Positions 11,969-25,296 of a stretch of 64,000 nucleotides of DNA are shown in pieces (position 1 is the stretch's first letter; each line of letters starts with the position of its first letter). The position numbers were made by a program, and so were the translations under genes. Under the pieces are notes generated by a model. That model was not told the DNA's origin, ran no database searches, and worked only from the letters and a program-made list of their open reading frames with translations. Source of the stretch: Solanum dulcamara (taxonomy: Eukaryota; Streptophyta; Magnoliopsida; Solanales; Solanaceae); contig NC_077245.1 of the NCBI RefSeq assembly GCF_947179165.1, forward strand, positions 20,001,740 through 20,065,739, written 5' to 3'.

Positions 11969-14205
11969 CTTGCTCTAAATGATGAAATGAATCTTTTACT
12001 TCAAAAATGACCTAGAAGGTTATTAAATATCTAGAGATAAAAAAATGTACATGGTATAAAAAGATTAGACATAAAAATGGAATTGTGATTGCCTGTCGCA
12101 ATCAAAATGTGCAAAAAACACTAATTTTAGTTAAATTTATCAAGATTTATGAAAATCGAGAATGTCACGATCCAAAAATACAAGTCATGATAGCACCTAT
12201 ATTCCCAATCAATAGGTAAGTCAACTCAATAATCTTACCGAATCAATTTAATAAAATAAGGGGGACAGTAAATGTCACGCAAAATATCCCAAGAATAAAT
12301 CTTTTAAAATAAACTGTGGAAAAGTTGAATTTCTATCCAATATTTGGTGTCATAAGTACAAGAGCTTCTAAAATACAATGCGAGTCTGAAACTAAAATGA
12401 CAAGGCTAGACGTAAGAAATATCCCATCGAAATACTTAATAACAGAATAAATAAAGAGATAAAGGGAGATGTTCGATGCAGAACAACCAAGTAGTTCACC
12501 ACAACTCTAAGATAACCTAAGCTCGGACTCAAAAAATTCCACAAGATGTACTCGTATTCAAAATCAAATTTGTACTATAAAAAAGTGCAACAAATATAGT
12601 ATGAGTACAAAATCACATGTATCCGGTATGTATCACTGACCGACACCGAAGAAGCGACAAGAGTATATAAAAATCATCTTCTAATTTTACAAGTCTACGT
12701 TATACTTATCAGTCAAGTTTCACCAAATACAAAATAATCAAATGTCACATAATGTTCAAACATCAATTTAGCACACAATCAATAAGAATGAAGAATATAA
12801 TGAGATGCAATGCAATACTATGAGATGATATACTTCAAATGTCAAGTAATCTCTCTACCATATATACATGACACTTCGTGAGAATTCTTCAACAGTTCGT
12901 TACCTATGGGGAACTCGCGAGGCTCATTTACCAACACAAATAATCTTCATGTACCTGTGCGGACGATCTCAATGCATTATCATATAATTAAACCATCTAC
13001 ATGATGGACGATATCTATATGCCAAACTCATAATCATAATATGATCGCAATACAAATGATCTCCACTTGTCGGTCCTTTACTCGTACTCATGTCAACATA
13101 TGTGCATAATATAATATTAATAAAATAGAAGATGATGATGCATTTCAATCAATCAAATATCGATATAACATATAATCACCTCAACTGTCACGAATATACG
13201 TGTTCAATAAAAAAACACAAACACACAAAAGCAACCAAATCAACAATAAATCAGCTAATGCTTATATGTTTTGGCATTCTCGAGTTATAATCTATCATTT
13301 TATATCAGTAAACTTTTCCTTTTATAACACAGATACTCGTACCAGTGCATATCACATCATTGGTACAAGACCCCCATTTTTTGCCCTTACACATTATTCA
13401 TTTTATTTTTTTATCTTTAAGAAAAACATCCCCAACAAAGTTTAGGAAGTCTTACCACGAATGTCAAACACATGATACAAATTCTCAAAATTTTGTCTTT
13501 CCTTTTTGCATTGCTTTAGAATATTTTAAATCTATCAAATATGTATTATTCGTAAGTAAATTAGTCTATTGACACTCATATTGCTATACTTCTAGCGTAA
13601 ACCCAAAACTCACCCCAAAAGTTGAATGAAGGCCCATAATGACAAACCTGAAATTTTAGTAATATTAAATAAAGTAATATACTTAATTTACCCATAAATC
13701 ATAAAGCATAAATTTATGATCAAGTTCATAATGTTGATGTCAATCAATATGTCAAGTCTCATATTTCTTAATTTTCAAGTTTAAGGCTAAGCCCCAGTTT
13801 CTCCATACATAAATCTAATGTTATTCATATAATACAATACACCTAATAGTTATTTCTCAATATATCAAAATTTGAATCATAATATGATGAACATAAAAAT
13901 AATTTCGGAACTAAAATAAATGCATAAGGGGTAGCCTAACCGAAATCTTAACCCATATTCACATTTATGTTATCTATCATTATTAGTGATTACTTATCAT
14001 TTTCAATTATTGGCCATGATTATACATTAGGATGCCATCTATTTCAGTGTATATATATATAAGAAAATAAATTTAAGTAGTGGATACATGAGAGTCAAAA
14101 TATTTGTCAACATTATACAAGATAACTGCAGTACTTTCTTTTTATTTAGTACTACATATTCTACTACTGCTACTACCAACTGTTGATAAGCTTTCACAAG
14201 TGTTA
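11969..14205. repeat. Non-coding region with a minus-oriented LTR remnant starting at 12172
   Basis: There is no coding sequence. From 12172 the text TGTCACGATCCAAAAATACA followed by a cATGATaGCACCTAT-type stretch is the end of a long LTR on the minus strand, of the same structural class as the blocks at 29309 and 40934; all three have a similar TACAAG motif about 170-180 bp in. Its other end could not be fixed. A candidate is near 14025 (ATTATACA), but no target duplication was seen. The sequence is otherwise AT-rich. Confidence 0.45.
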
Positions 14206-15594
14206 ATATTACAAAAAGAAGAAGATGTTGATGCTCAATAACTTGACATTGCGGTTGGATGTATAGTTCTTATTTGTAAATCACCCTCTTGATCTGCCTT
14301 TAGGAGATCTCTAACAAAAAGAGGAGGCTGCTAAAAAATGTGAATGCCCTGGCTTGTTAGTTCTGTTCCAAAACGTGTTAGTTAATCAGCAACTATATTT
14401 TGCTCCCTGTATACATGAATTACTAGTGGATTAAGCAGTTGACCCAGAAGGTATCTGCATTCCACAAATATATGAGAATAATTAGAGAAATTATAGTTTA
14501 GTTGGTTAAGAACATCCCGTGCATCAATGTTAATGCGTAGCTAACATATATTTCTCATAAATGTTAATTGAAGGCCTCCTAATAGAGCCCATGTTTCAGC
14601 TTTTGCTGTCGAGGAGCACATTACTTCTCCTTGCAAGGCCAACTACCCATTGTCCATTGGAGTCATTATAAAACCTCTAATTCCATTGACCACTCTATTA
14701 TTAACGAAAGCAACATTAGTGCTTAAAAAGTTCTTGTTAGGGTAGGGCAGGGGGATTCCATTTTACTTGAATGTAGAACTTTTATACAACTTGTTCATGA
14801 GAAGGGCCATATTAGAAATATTCCAAACCCATTTGAAATATGGTATTAGTTTTAGGTAATGTAATTTTTTTTGTTAAAAATATACTCATTTCGAACTTTC
14901 ATTAAATGACACAAAGTGTAAGGTATAAAAAGATTTGTGGGCAGATTGTAAGGGCACTTACTATTACTAATGTTGAAAAAGTCTTTGAAGAAAATCAAAA
15001 GGACAACAAGTAATCTGAGTTATAAAATTAGTATGATTTTGGAGGTTGAAAGTTTTCCAACAATGGATAGCATTGGTACAGAAAAAAAATATGCCCTATC
15101 GTTTCTTCCATATCAATATTACATATACTGCATATTTGTAGACAATAAATTTATTTTATGTAAGTATGAATTAGTAGGCAGGCGATTAAGAGGACAAAGC
15201 CATAGAAATTCTTTAAGTTTTGGAGGAAATTTAAGATTCCAAATTCATTTATTTGTAAGATCCCAAGATAATTTATCACTAAGAAGAGGAATGACAAGTA
15301 GATAAAGCCTATAAATAGCTTGGATAAGATCATTAGGAAGCATAAAGGAAAAGTTCTAAGGGGCTAAGCCAAGATCTATGATTGATGAGACTGTGGTCTA
15401 ATCTTCTTCTCCAAAAAGAGGCCTCTGGATTTGATCTCGCAATTTAAGACCCGAAGTAATTCAAGCATCAATCCAAAGCTTTATATTTTTTTCATTTGCA
15501 GGTAGCCAAACTATACCTGCTTGGCACTGATTCTAGCCCCCCAAAATGTACTTCCAAGCACTAGGTGGAATCTTAATCAGTCTAGTAGCTCTAA
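14206..15594 (-). pseudogene. LINE ORF2 C-terminal part (zinc-finger RVT and RNase H region)
   Basis: The minus strand translates, with frameshifts, to the C-terminal part of a plant L1-type LINE. Near 15594-15380 it has IVWLPANEKNIKLWIDA and LKLRDQIQ; near 15300-15050 a degenerate zf-RVT region; at about 14680-14280 an RNase H-like (RVT_3) domain reading RINIDARDVLN, VECRYLLGQLLNPLVIHVYR and EQNIVAD. Stops and frame changes are numerous. It is continuous with 18141-18581 once the solo LTR at 15595-18140 is removed. Confidence 0.8.
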
Positions 15595-18140
15595 TGTATT
15601 ATCCTAATTTTTGAGAAATTATTTTTTTTCATGTGAAATGACCATTTTCACTTTTTCATTGCATTTTCATGCTTTATTTATATTGTGGGGATGGTTGATG
15701 CGGTTTCCGATGCGATCGGATGAGATTTTAAGACCTTGAGTGGAGTTTTTAATAAGATAATTGACTTTGGTCAATATTTCAAAATTTGAGCATTGAAAGG
15801 AAATTCCTTCAGTTTTATTGCGTTCGGAACGTCGAGTTTAGTCTAGTTGAGTGTTGACTTAGAGCCCCGGGACTTTATAATGTATTTTAAGAATTTAGGC
15901 TAAAACTTGAGTTTCGTTATAATGATTTTTAAAAAAAAAACTAACAATTTCATTAAGTCCGAAATGTCGATTTTTGTGGGGTAGTATATCAATGTTATTC
16001 TTATCGGACTCCAAACGAATTCTGAGAGTCCGATCATAGACTTGAAAATCATGCCAAATCTGATTTTTGGTGTAGGTCCCTCTCTTTTCTGCACTCGTGG
16101 AGAATCCCTCATTTTGTTTCTCAAGATTACAGCTAGTGGCCCCGTGATCGCGGAGTATGATTGGCCAATGGTTCGCGTTCACGGTTACTAACCCGCGTTC
16201 ACAATGAAGTGTCCCGGTGTGCTCTGTATTCACGGTCATGAACCCGCGTTCATGGTAAGCGATTTTAGTGTGCTCCACGATCATAGTGGTAAGTGGTCCG
16301 CGATTGTGGAAAGCAAAAGTCGCCTGAACAGTGTCAAACTCGGGAGTTCTTTCTATTTTTCACTTTCCACCATTTTTAAACGTTTGGAGCTTGAGGAGGA
16401 CGATTCTTGGAGAGATTTTTAGGGGAAATTCATTTGGGTATGTTCGTTCATCATTCCTAAATCATTTTTTTTAAATCAATTTTATCTTCCAAAATCATTT
16501 AAAAATCAAGATTTCAATATGAATTTTGGGGGTTTTCTCCTAAATTTCAAACTTATGGATTTTGCGATTTCTAATCCGCTTTTTGCTCAATTTTAATGAA
16601 TTTTTCAACCACAAATTCTTTTTGAGATGAACAATCCAAATTTTAAATAAAATTTCAGTTTTTGCTTTTTTCATTTCCAAGGTGATTTTTAGATGATTTT
16701 GACCCCGATTCTAAAATCTTGCAATATGGGTATTGTTGGACTCTTTTTGATGAATTATCTCCATGCTTGATAGTTAGTGATCATTTCAGAGTCGGTGTTT
16801 GAGAATAAAGCTTCTGTTAGAGTATTTGAGCGAAGTTTTGGCCTTCGAGGTAGGATTGACTATCCTTCTTTGAGACTGAATTGGGTAATTGGTCATTCTT
16901 ATGTTGTTAACTTTAGGATGGGGTTGTAATGTGATTGGGAATGTTGTTTATGTTGTGATGCCCATGTGGAGTCTTTTTTACTATCTTATTTGCTTTGAGA
17001 GCATGTGATTCATAATTTTTCTGTGAGAGAGGTTTGTTGTACTATTTGACTTATAATGCCCACGTGAGGGGTTGAGTTGGGGTTTTTGATCACACTTAAG
17101 TAATGAAACATTTTCAAAAAGGATGATTATTTATTTCAATGTATTTTCTTCCTATTGTTATCTATTTGAGAGTGTATATTATGTCTAAGTTGACTTTTGA
17201 GAACTTTGAATCTTATATTACGTGTTGAGTTGAATATTACCTTTATGCAATATGTGTTGTGATGAATTCATTCTCATTCATTATATCATTGATCTTGGAA
17301 AGTTGAGAAATATGAAAATTCTTTTTGAGAAAGAAAGTGTGACACCTCTTTATATACTTGACCATGAGCTAGGTGGCAAGTTGATGAGATATTGAGATTT
17401 TGATTTGGTATATGAACTGTGAGTTCCCCATAGTCCTTGTCTGGAAGCCTTAGCTCGACAGGTGTAGATCACAAGTTGTCCGACAACCTTGATTCCACAG
17501 TACCACCACATCATTGCATCATCTCATTGCATTGCATTGCCTTACTCTTTGAATTATTTAACTTATCTGATCATGTGTGATATTGAACTGTCCCTATAAG
17601 TTTACTTTACTCGCACCATTTTATATAAATTCATGTAACTAGTGTCGTAGTGAGACTTTTCTGTATGCAGGTGGAAGTGTTTCTTAGTTTATTACTTTAT
17701 TTAATAAATTTGATTAATCCTTATACTCAGTCATTCAAACCTACTGGGTACATGTGGATTGTAATCACCCCTAGTTTTGTGTCACTTTTGATGTAGATTC
17801 TAGTTAGAATATTCCACACAGCAGCTGATTTTTCTTTAGCGGATAGTGTTATATCGGATTAGTAATAAGATCCTATGTTCCGAATTGTCACTAGTTCCAT
17901 CTTCTACTTTTCGTCTTTATTATTATTCTAAGACTTGTGATGTATTTCAGATTTTGATAGTTGTAGATGTTCTTTATACTTATGACATATGGTTTTGGGG
18001 TATTTCTTCATTCTACTTCTTTTTTTCATTTGTGGCATGACTTCCCCTTGGAAGTCTCGTATGTGATTTATTGTTAGTCTAACACATCAAGTTGAATTTG
18101 GAATGTATGGCATCATGACCTCGATTTTTGGGTTGTGACA
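15595..18140 (+). mobile_element. Solo LTR A, inserted in the LINE
   Basis: Both flanks read as LINE on the minus strand, so the 2546-bp interval is an insertion. It starts TGTATTATCC and ends GGGTTGTGACA, i.e. TG...CA. The flanking 5-mers are TCTAA and TTTAG, which differ by two transitions, so the target duplication is decayed or the ends are off by a few bases. It is the same family as 26245-28983: both contain AGAGCCCCGG followed by AGGCTAAAA(C/G)TTGAG, and TGACACCT-TTATAT-CTTGACCA further on. It contains no coding sequence; CpG-rich words cluster at about 16135-16310. Confidence 0.75.
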
Positions 18141-18581
18141 TTTAGCCAAATTTTTATTGATAAGAGTGGAAGCCCAGGTGGTGTCCGGGTTTCAAAATAG
18201 ACGCCAAGCAGTACTAGCTAATAAAGCTTTATTCTTTGGTTGAGGATTTTTATACCTAGTCCACCTTGTTTTTGAGATTTTGTAAGGGTATCCCAATTCA
18301 TTGAGATGAATTTTTCGTTTAGTAAAAGTAGATCTCCAAATAAAAAAGCATTGGTAACATTCTAGATGGTGTATAATATTCTATCGAAGAGAAATAATTT
18401 GCATGATGTGATTTAGAATTGCATTTAAAGTGACATGAATTAGCTTCACACGGCCATCCAAATTAAAATAATTTATTTTTTTGCCTGTTAATCAATTTTT
18501 AAAGTTATCCAAAAGAAAGTTATCTTGTCTTTGAGGTCTATTTGTAAAGATAGGAAAGCTCGAATATTTTTTAAAATTATG
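18141..18581 (-). pseudogene. LINE ORF2 middle segment
   Basis: Minus-strand translation gives typical L1-LINE text between the reverse transcriptase and the zinc-finger region, such as ISWDTLTKSQKQGGLGIK-like wording with frameshifts, and LLASTAWRLF and WASTLINKNLA. It lies between the two solo LTRs and joins to 20452 on one side and 15594 on the other. Confidence 0.75.
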
Positions 18582-20446
18582 TGTAAGACCCCGAAAGTTG
18601 AAAAGTCAGAAAACAGAATTCAGAGTAAAAATCATAGAAAATTTGCACCAAATGGTGACTATTAGACCCTTCACGGGCCATATTCAGATTCACGGCTCGT
18701 GGAAAGGATCTGTGTAGGTAGCGTGAAATAGGCGAATTCTGGGGGAAGGATCTACGGAGGGCTCTACGGCCCGTGGTCTTTTTTCTATCGACTCATTTAT
18801 AAATGTGGATGATTTATGGGGGTTTATTCTATCTTATTAACTACCCTAAGCCCTCCTAACTCTCTCATTCTCGCCCTAACACCCAAAGTCATAAAATTCT
18901 CTCACTAAAGCTTTCTCTCTAAGTCTTCTTCCTCTTCAAGATAAATCCTAAGTAAATCAAGTCAAGTCTCCAAGTCAAGAGCAATTTAAGACTTCTAAAA
19001 TCTAAGGTATGTGGGAATTCATCCATGGATCCTTTAATCCATGGAGTCAAAAGATTTTCTCAAAATCTCTTTATGAATTCTTCTTCTAAAGCCCTAGCTT
19101 TGATGGAATTGCATTGGATCTTCTAAATTATGATTTATCTTATGATATTTGATCAAATTATGCATAATTCACATGAAATTGGATGATTTCAAGTTGAATT
19201 TCAATGACCCATGTCATATGAGAGTTTCAAGCATGTTTTCGATGAATTATGATCATGAATTTCAAGGGATTTCAATGAACATATTTATGAATGATTATCA
19301 AGGTTTATGAATGGCTCATTAAAGGTTATTAATGATGTTTCAAGAAAGTATTTATTGTGTGAAAGGTAATTCTCGCACAATCATGTTAAACAGATGAAAG
19401 AACATTTTCACCAACTCATGAATTCTTATGAATCAATCATGTTAATGAGCTATTCTTATGATTATTTTATGATGAAGATTGATATCTTTTATTATCTTTT
19501 TTAATGATGTTAATGACTATGTGAATCCCGTTGGGATAATAACTAATCACCGAGAGAACTTTAATGTGGGGTTCGGCCCGATAGCCAAAGTAGCTACCCA
19601 ATGGAATCCTAGTAGCTACATTTAGTCCCTAACTACATTGCCCGTGTAGGTTTATGATGCAAATATAGCCTAGCTAGTGGATCCACAAATAGCTCATGAT
19701 TTTGATGTTCTGAGGAGTCTACTTTGGTAGCCTCTTCTTTCTCGATGTAGGAGTTACATCGGATTTCATATTAGCATGGTCTTATATGTTGGTTAAAGGT
19801 TCTATCCTATACCAAGGTATATTAAAATGGTATAAAGTTCTCATGATGGTGTTTTAATGCAATGACCATATGATTATGATGTTTAAATCTTTTCAAGGTT
19901 TTCCTCATGTTTTAAGATATTGGTCATGCATTTTATGTGCATATTGATTATGTCCAGTTTTCATTGTTCATTCAGACTTCTCACATACTTAGCGCATTTC
20001 ATATACTAACGCATACTTTTGCCTACATTATATCATAATGTAGGGTACGACGATCACACTCATCCTTTCGTTCGTGGCTAGAGCTTATTACTATTGTCAT
20101 TGTGGTGAGTCCTCATGATTTGATGACAAGGCGTTACACTTTATTATTTCTCACGACTTTTCTTACATATTGCGGGTGAGTTAGGAGCTTGTCTTATGCC
20201 CTCATCTAGATTAGTAGAGGCATATTGGATGTTATGGAGTCTATGTTGTGTTTTCATTTCGAGTTTGAGATTTATCCTCTTCTATTGAAACTATGTTTGT
20301 TAAGACTTTATTTCCGCATCTATGTCTTAGCTGTATTGCTTTACTTACCCTATGTATACTCATAAATGATATGCTAAAAGGCTTGATTGGGTCCTTTGGA
20401 ATTCTAATAGTCGTGTCACACCTAGGGTCTAGCTTGGACCATCACA
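18582..20446 (+). mobile_element. Solo LTR B with perfect TTATG target duplication
   Basis: The block starts TGTAAGACCCCGAAAG and ends CTTGGACCATCACA. It is flanked by TTATG at 18577-18581 and TTATG at 20447-20451. Sequence on both sides is LINE. It is 1865 bp, non-coding, and has the same layout as the solo LTRs at 41785 and 61553: a CpG-palindrome cluster (about 18660-18780), then a CT-rich leader with CCCTAAGCCCTCC, then AAGGTATGTGGG (from 19004) followed by CATCCATGGATCC, and near the end TAATGTAGGG. No internal retrotransposon sequence remains, as expected after LTR-LTR recombination. Confidence 0.9.
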
Positions 20447-20451
20447 TTATG

Positions 20452-21536
20452 CCCCTTCAAACATATTAAATAGTTTTAAATTCATGTTCTTGTCTGACAG
20501 TGAACATCTTTTATAAAAAAAAAAATTATTTTTGGAAATTGATTTGCTTGTCTGAAGTTGTCATAAAATTCTTTAATTTTTCCAGGACAATTTTGTAACT
20601 TCCATTGGACAAATTAGAAGATAGAATGACGTCTGAGAAAAAAATGTGTGAAATAAAGGGAGTATCTTGCGTAAAGGTCAAAGGCTTCCAAGTGTTGTTG
20701 TGAACTGCTGTATTTTTGCTTTCATACATAAAATAAAGATATAGCATGATAAGGGGTCCCCATTGACGAATTCCTCTAGAAGGAGAGATTATTGGAGATG
20801 GTTCACCATTAATAAGAACTTGGGTAGTTACAGAAGAAACACAACTCATAATGAAATTGATAAGACCAATGGAAGAATTAAAATAAGTAAAAGTTTGTTT
20901 TATAAAACCCCTTCAAGCCTGTGAAAAGTCTTTTTAAGATCAATTTTAAGTAAGAAATTAATTTATTTCGCATTAAATGTTTCAAAGTAGTTCATGCTTT
21001 CTTAGGCAATTAGAGCATTGCCAAAGGCCCTTCTATTTTTTGGAAAAACAGATTGAGAAGGGTGAATAAAAGAATCAAGGTGACTTAATTCGATTGGTAA
21101 TAATTTTTATAATAAACTTATACATAGTGTTACATAGACTAATAGGTCTATATTGGGACATGGAGGAAAGACTATGAATTTTAATAATCAAGCATAGAAA
21201 AGTTTGCTGTCTCGGAATTGCTTTTGTTTGGAAAATCTTATGGAAAAAACCATTGACTGAAGAGCTAATTTGGGGGCAAATTTTTTGATAAAAGACTGAA
21301 TCACGTTTATCAAGATCAGGAGATTTAAAAGGCTTGAAAGATTTTAGAGCATTTAAAATTTCTAACTCAGTTAAGAACGAATTTAGTGTAAGACTAACAT
21401 CATTTGAAAGGCCTCCATAAGGTGTAGTAGCATAAATTTTATTCGAAATAATATGATTAGTAGCATACAATTGGTCATAGGAATGAAAAACAATAATTTT
21501 AATGAAATTTGGGACAGTGTATATATGTATATACAC
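20452..21536 (-). pseudogene. LINE reverse transcriptase, 5'-truncated and mutated
   Basis: The minus strand encodes the N-terminal RT part at 21536-21075 (LNALKSFKPFKSP, MSQYRPISLCNTMYKFIIK) and the central part at 20849-20526 (LINGEPSPIISPSRGIRQ, then PFISHIFFSDVILSS, then an INFQK end). The catalytic motif, normally FADD, reads FSDV, so one active-site aspartate is lost. No endonuclease domain lies upstream, so the element is 5'-truncated at about 21500, as is usual for LINEs. Plant L1 LINEs copy their own RNA into nicked chromosomal DNA; this copy is inactive. Confidence 0.85.
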
Positions 21537-22392
21537 AACTATAGAAAAAAAATTAAAGATTCTCTGTACTAATTATGTCTTTCAATTGATTAAGAAAATA
21601 AAATCATATTGTGTGGGAACTGTTTATCCAAAACCTAAGCAGATAACATGAACATTTGTCCCCAATATTCTTGTTCTAAATAACTTATAACAATTGATGT
21701 CATATCCTAGAAATCAATAATTGCATCAAATGATGGGAATTGTAAATAATTATTACCTGAAGCACTCGATTCCTCCTCGTTGGACGCCGCACAGGTAAGT
21801 TTTCTACTATTTTATTTTTTTAAAAATAATTATGTACCAAAAATGACAAATCTTACTAACTTATTTCAAGGGATTATTTTCATTTTGAGTTCCTTTTATA
21901 AAATATTTACTATTTTAAACATATTTTTTATTTATTACCTAACTACATCATATTTAGTAAATATTTATTATTTATAGCAACTGTACTATGTATTAAAAGT
22001 GAATTATATATGTAATATATATGTATTATACTTATTTTGGTAAAAAAAAATGCGCTACGTATTAAAAATAAATTATGCATGTAATATAGATGTATTACAC
22101 TATGTATAAAAGTAATTTTTCATGCAATATAAATGTATTATAAGTGTCTTAAGATGTATTAGGCTTGTTTTCGTGAAAATGTGCATCATGTATTAAAAGG
22201 AAATTATACATGCAATATAAATGTATTAAAATTATATAGCTATAAATGGTAAGTATTTTTTAAATATGATATATTTAGATAAATTTTCCTTATTCAAATA
22301 TATATGGGCCAAGTGGCATAGGGTATCAATCATTTTGAGATTTGGCCTATTAAATATCAATTAAATTAATTATTTTAAAAAATACCCACTAA
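21537..22392. other. AT-rich non-coding stretch
   Basis: No gene was seen. Around 22000-22240 the phrase ATGTATTA with nearby GTATTAAAA recurs several times about 60 bp apart, suggesting a degenerate short tandem repeat. The stretch ends in the 9-bp target duplication of the next element. Confidence 0.5.
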
Positions 22393-22401
22393 TTTAATAA
22401 T

Positions 22402-22882
22402 CGGAAAAGGGCCAAAATTACCCTTGAACTTCGAAAAATAGTTCATTCATGCCCTTCGTTATACTTTAGGGCCAATTATACCCTTACCGTTATAATTTGG
22501 GCCAAATATGCCCTTGAGTATAATAGAGTGTCACGTGTCGGTTTCTTAGTGGCCAACTTATTTTCCCTCTTATTTTTTCATCCGGATCAAATAATATTAG
22601 ATTCGACCCAATCAATTTAGTATCCGACCCATCAATAATATATCATACCCAAATAAACCTAAACCTAACCCATCAACAACGCTACTCTCTCTCTGTTCTC
22701 TCTCTAAAAAAATGCATACCACCTCTCTCTATCGTCTTCAACCTCCATTGATGAAGACTCTTCAACCTCAGTTGAGGAAGATGATGAAGACCCTTTTCTA
22801 AGGCCCATAGTGATTTTTGAATTTTCCACAAGACTTCAAATGAGGCAGAAAGCGCAAGAACCAACAGGTAGAAGGGCAATAA
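22402..22882 (+). repeat. Left terminal inverted repeat of the foldback element
   Basis: It is the reverse complement of 25130-25610 with only scattered differences. It carries CACGTGTCGG, CATCCGGATCAAATAAT and a CT-rich tract before a potential coding stretch. The inner limit is where GGGCAATAA diverges into different sequence on the two sides. Confidence 0.88.
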
Positions 22883-23109
22883 AGGAAATTATATGAATTT
22901 GAAGAACGAAGTGGGTTTGTAGTTTTCTTGAAGTCGGACATTTTTGAACACCCAATTTGAGGAAAAGAGCAGAACAACAGGTTATGAAGTATAGTAAATT
23001 GAGATGTGCAGAAACTGCAGACACTGTGTTAGCCGGTGTTTGATGGACACAGAGTTGAGTTTTATGTGTTGAAGAAACCATTTATGGATGAATTCTTGGA
23101 ATTTTTGAG

Positions 23110-24722
23110 CTACAAGTTTGATACATGATAATATGATACATAAACTTTAAGTAGTAAAGTTTGATACATGAGAATATGATACATAAACTTTCATCTTATA
23201 TTCGAGTTTGATACATGAGAATAGCTGATACTAAGTTGTAGATGTATTAGAAGCAGTAAGTTGATACATAAGTTGACTTGATACATAAGTTGTAGCTGAT
23301 ACATATGTATCAAGTCAACTTATGTATCAGCTACAACTTATGTATCAGCTGCAACTTATGTATCAGCTACAGCTTATGTATCAACTGCAACTTATGTATC
23401 AAGTCAACTTATGTATCAGCTACAACTTGTGTATCAACTTACTGCTTCTGATACATCTACAACTTATGTATCAGCTGCAACTTATGTATCAAGTCAACTT
23501 ATGTATCATCTGCAACTTATGTATCAAGTCAACTTATGTATCAGCTGCAACTTATGTATCAGCTACAACTTATGTATCGGCTGCAACTTATGTATCAGCT
23601 ACAACTTATGTATCAGCTGCAACTTATGTATCAACTTAACTTATGTATCAGCTACAACTTATGTATTAGCTACAACTTATGTATCAACTTACTGCTTCTG
23701 ATACATCTACAACTTATGTATCAACTTACTGCTTCTGATACATCTACAACTTATGTATCAACTTACTGCTTTTGATACATCTACAACTTATGTATCAGCT
23801 GCAACTTATATATAAGCTACAACTTATGTATCATCTGAAACTTATGTATCATCTGAGACTTATGTATCAAGTCAACTTATGTATCAAGTCAACTTATGTA
23901 TCAGCTGCAACTTATGTATAAGCTACAACTTATGTATCATCTGCAACTTATGTATCAAGTCAACTTATGTATCAGCTACAACTTATGTATCAAGCCAACT
24001 TATGTATCAGCTACAACTTATGTATCAACTTACTACTTCTAATATATCTACAACTTATGTATCAACTGCAACTTATATATCAGCTACACCTTATGTATCA
24101 GCTACAACTTATGTATTATGTCAACTTATGTATCAACTACAACTTATGAATCAAGTCAACTTATGTATCAGCTGCAACTTATGTATCAACTACAGCTTAT
24201 GTATCAGCTGCAACTTATGTATCAAGTCAACTTATGTATCAGCTACAACTTATGTGTCAACTTACTACTTCTGATACATCTACAACTTATGTATCAACTG
24301 CAACTTATGTATAAGCTACAACTTATATATCATCTGCAACTTATGTATCAAGTCAACTTATGTATCAGCTGCAACTTATGTATAAGCTACAACTTATGTA
24401 TCAAGTCAACTTATGTATCAGCTACAACTTATGTATCAAGCCAACTTATATAACAACTACAACTTATGTATCAAGTCAACTTATGTATCAACTATAACTT
24501 ATGTATCAAGTCAACTTATATGTCAGCTACAACTTATATATCAACTTATTGCTTCTGATACATCTATAACTTATGTATTAGCTATGTATCAGCTACAACT
24601 TATGTATTAAGTCAACTTATGTATCAGCTACAACTTATGTATCAGTTATTCTCATGTATCAAACTCGAATATAAGATGAAAGTTTATGTATCATATTCTC
24701 ATGTATCAAACTTTACTGCTTC
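23110..24722. repeat. Minisatellite of 17-18-bp units with a mirror-inverted left arm
   Basis: The array is built from CAACTTATGTAT plus a variable five or six bases (CAGCTA, CAGCTG, CAAGT, CAACTA), giving roughly 75 units from 23305 to about 24650. To the left (23110-23304) the same words run in the opposite direction (TTGATACATAAGTTG), and the turn-around is a perfect palindrome, GATACATATGTATC, at 23298-23311. Interspersed is a longer variant containing TTACTGCTTCTGATACATC. All three plus-strand frames stay open for long stretches because most units are 18 bp and contain no stop; the resulting peptides are not considered genes. Confidence 0.92.
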
Positions 24723-24965
24723 TGATAGATCTCAATTTACTACACTCCATACACATTTCAACTGCACAACTGCAGTTTTTGCACATTACAACTGCATATT
24801 TCAACTGAACAACACAACTATACATTCATCAATATTTCAGTAAAACTAAACATAATTGAATTCGACAAAATAACTGGATATTTCAAAAACTAATACACCA
24901 CAAGTCTTAAGCAGTAAGTACATCACCATAATTCACAAAAAACAATAACATTTCATAAAGCTAAA

Positions 24966-25296
24966 TCAATTGTTAGGTCCCCTTCTTAGATTCAATTTTC
25001 CAATCCTCTCTTGAGCTTTAGCCTCCAACTTGCTAGTAGTAATTGCATCATTCCCTTGCCAAGTTAATCTTGTTAATGAGACTGGAAGATTGGTTGCCTC
25101 ACTAACACCATTGTCGTCACCTCTAAAGCTTATTGCCCTTCTACCTGTTGGTTCTTGCGCTTTCTGCCTCATTTGAAGTCTTGTGGAAAATTCAAAAATC
25201 ACTATGGGCCTTAGAAAAGGGTCTTCATCATCTTCCTCAACTGAGGTTGAAGAGTCTTCATCAATGGAAGTTGAAGACGATAGAGAGAGGTGGTAT
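24966..25296 (-). CDS. Unrecognised small frame at the right end of the foldback element (gene fragment?)
   Basis: On the minus strand a frame opens inside the right TIR (near 25296) and runs to a TGA/TTA-coded stop at 24966. It encodes an acidic Ser/Asp/Glu-rich segment (SSTSVEEDDEDPFLRP) and then RLQMRQKAQEPTGRRAISF, GDDNGVSEATNLPVSLTRLT and a basic end, GKLNLRRGPNN. No ATG precedes it after the last in-frame stop. The left TIR has the same beginning but a different continuation. It could be a captured host-gene piece or the start of a lost element gene. The family was not recognised. Confidence 0.35.

Noticed and set aside
23322..24610. Long open frames repeating MYQLQL, CISYNL or TYVSAT in the minisatellite, resembling repeat proteins
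   Set aside because: The 18-bp unit has no stop in any plus frame, so all three frames stay open automatically. There is no upstream gene structure and units are not conserved at codon level.
23305..24650. Direct repeats that could be mistaken for a CRISPR array
   Set aside because: Units are contiguous 17-18-bp words without unique spacers, lie in a plant transposon, and no cas genes are present.
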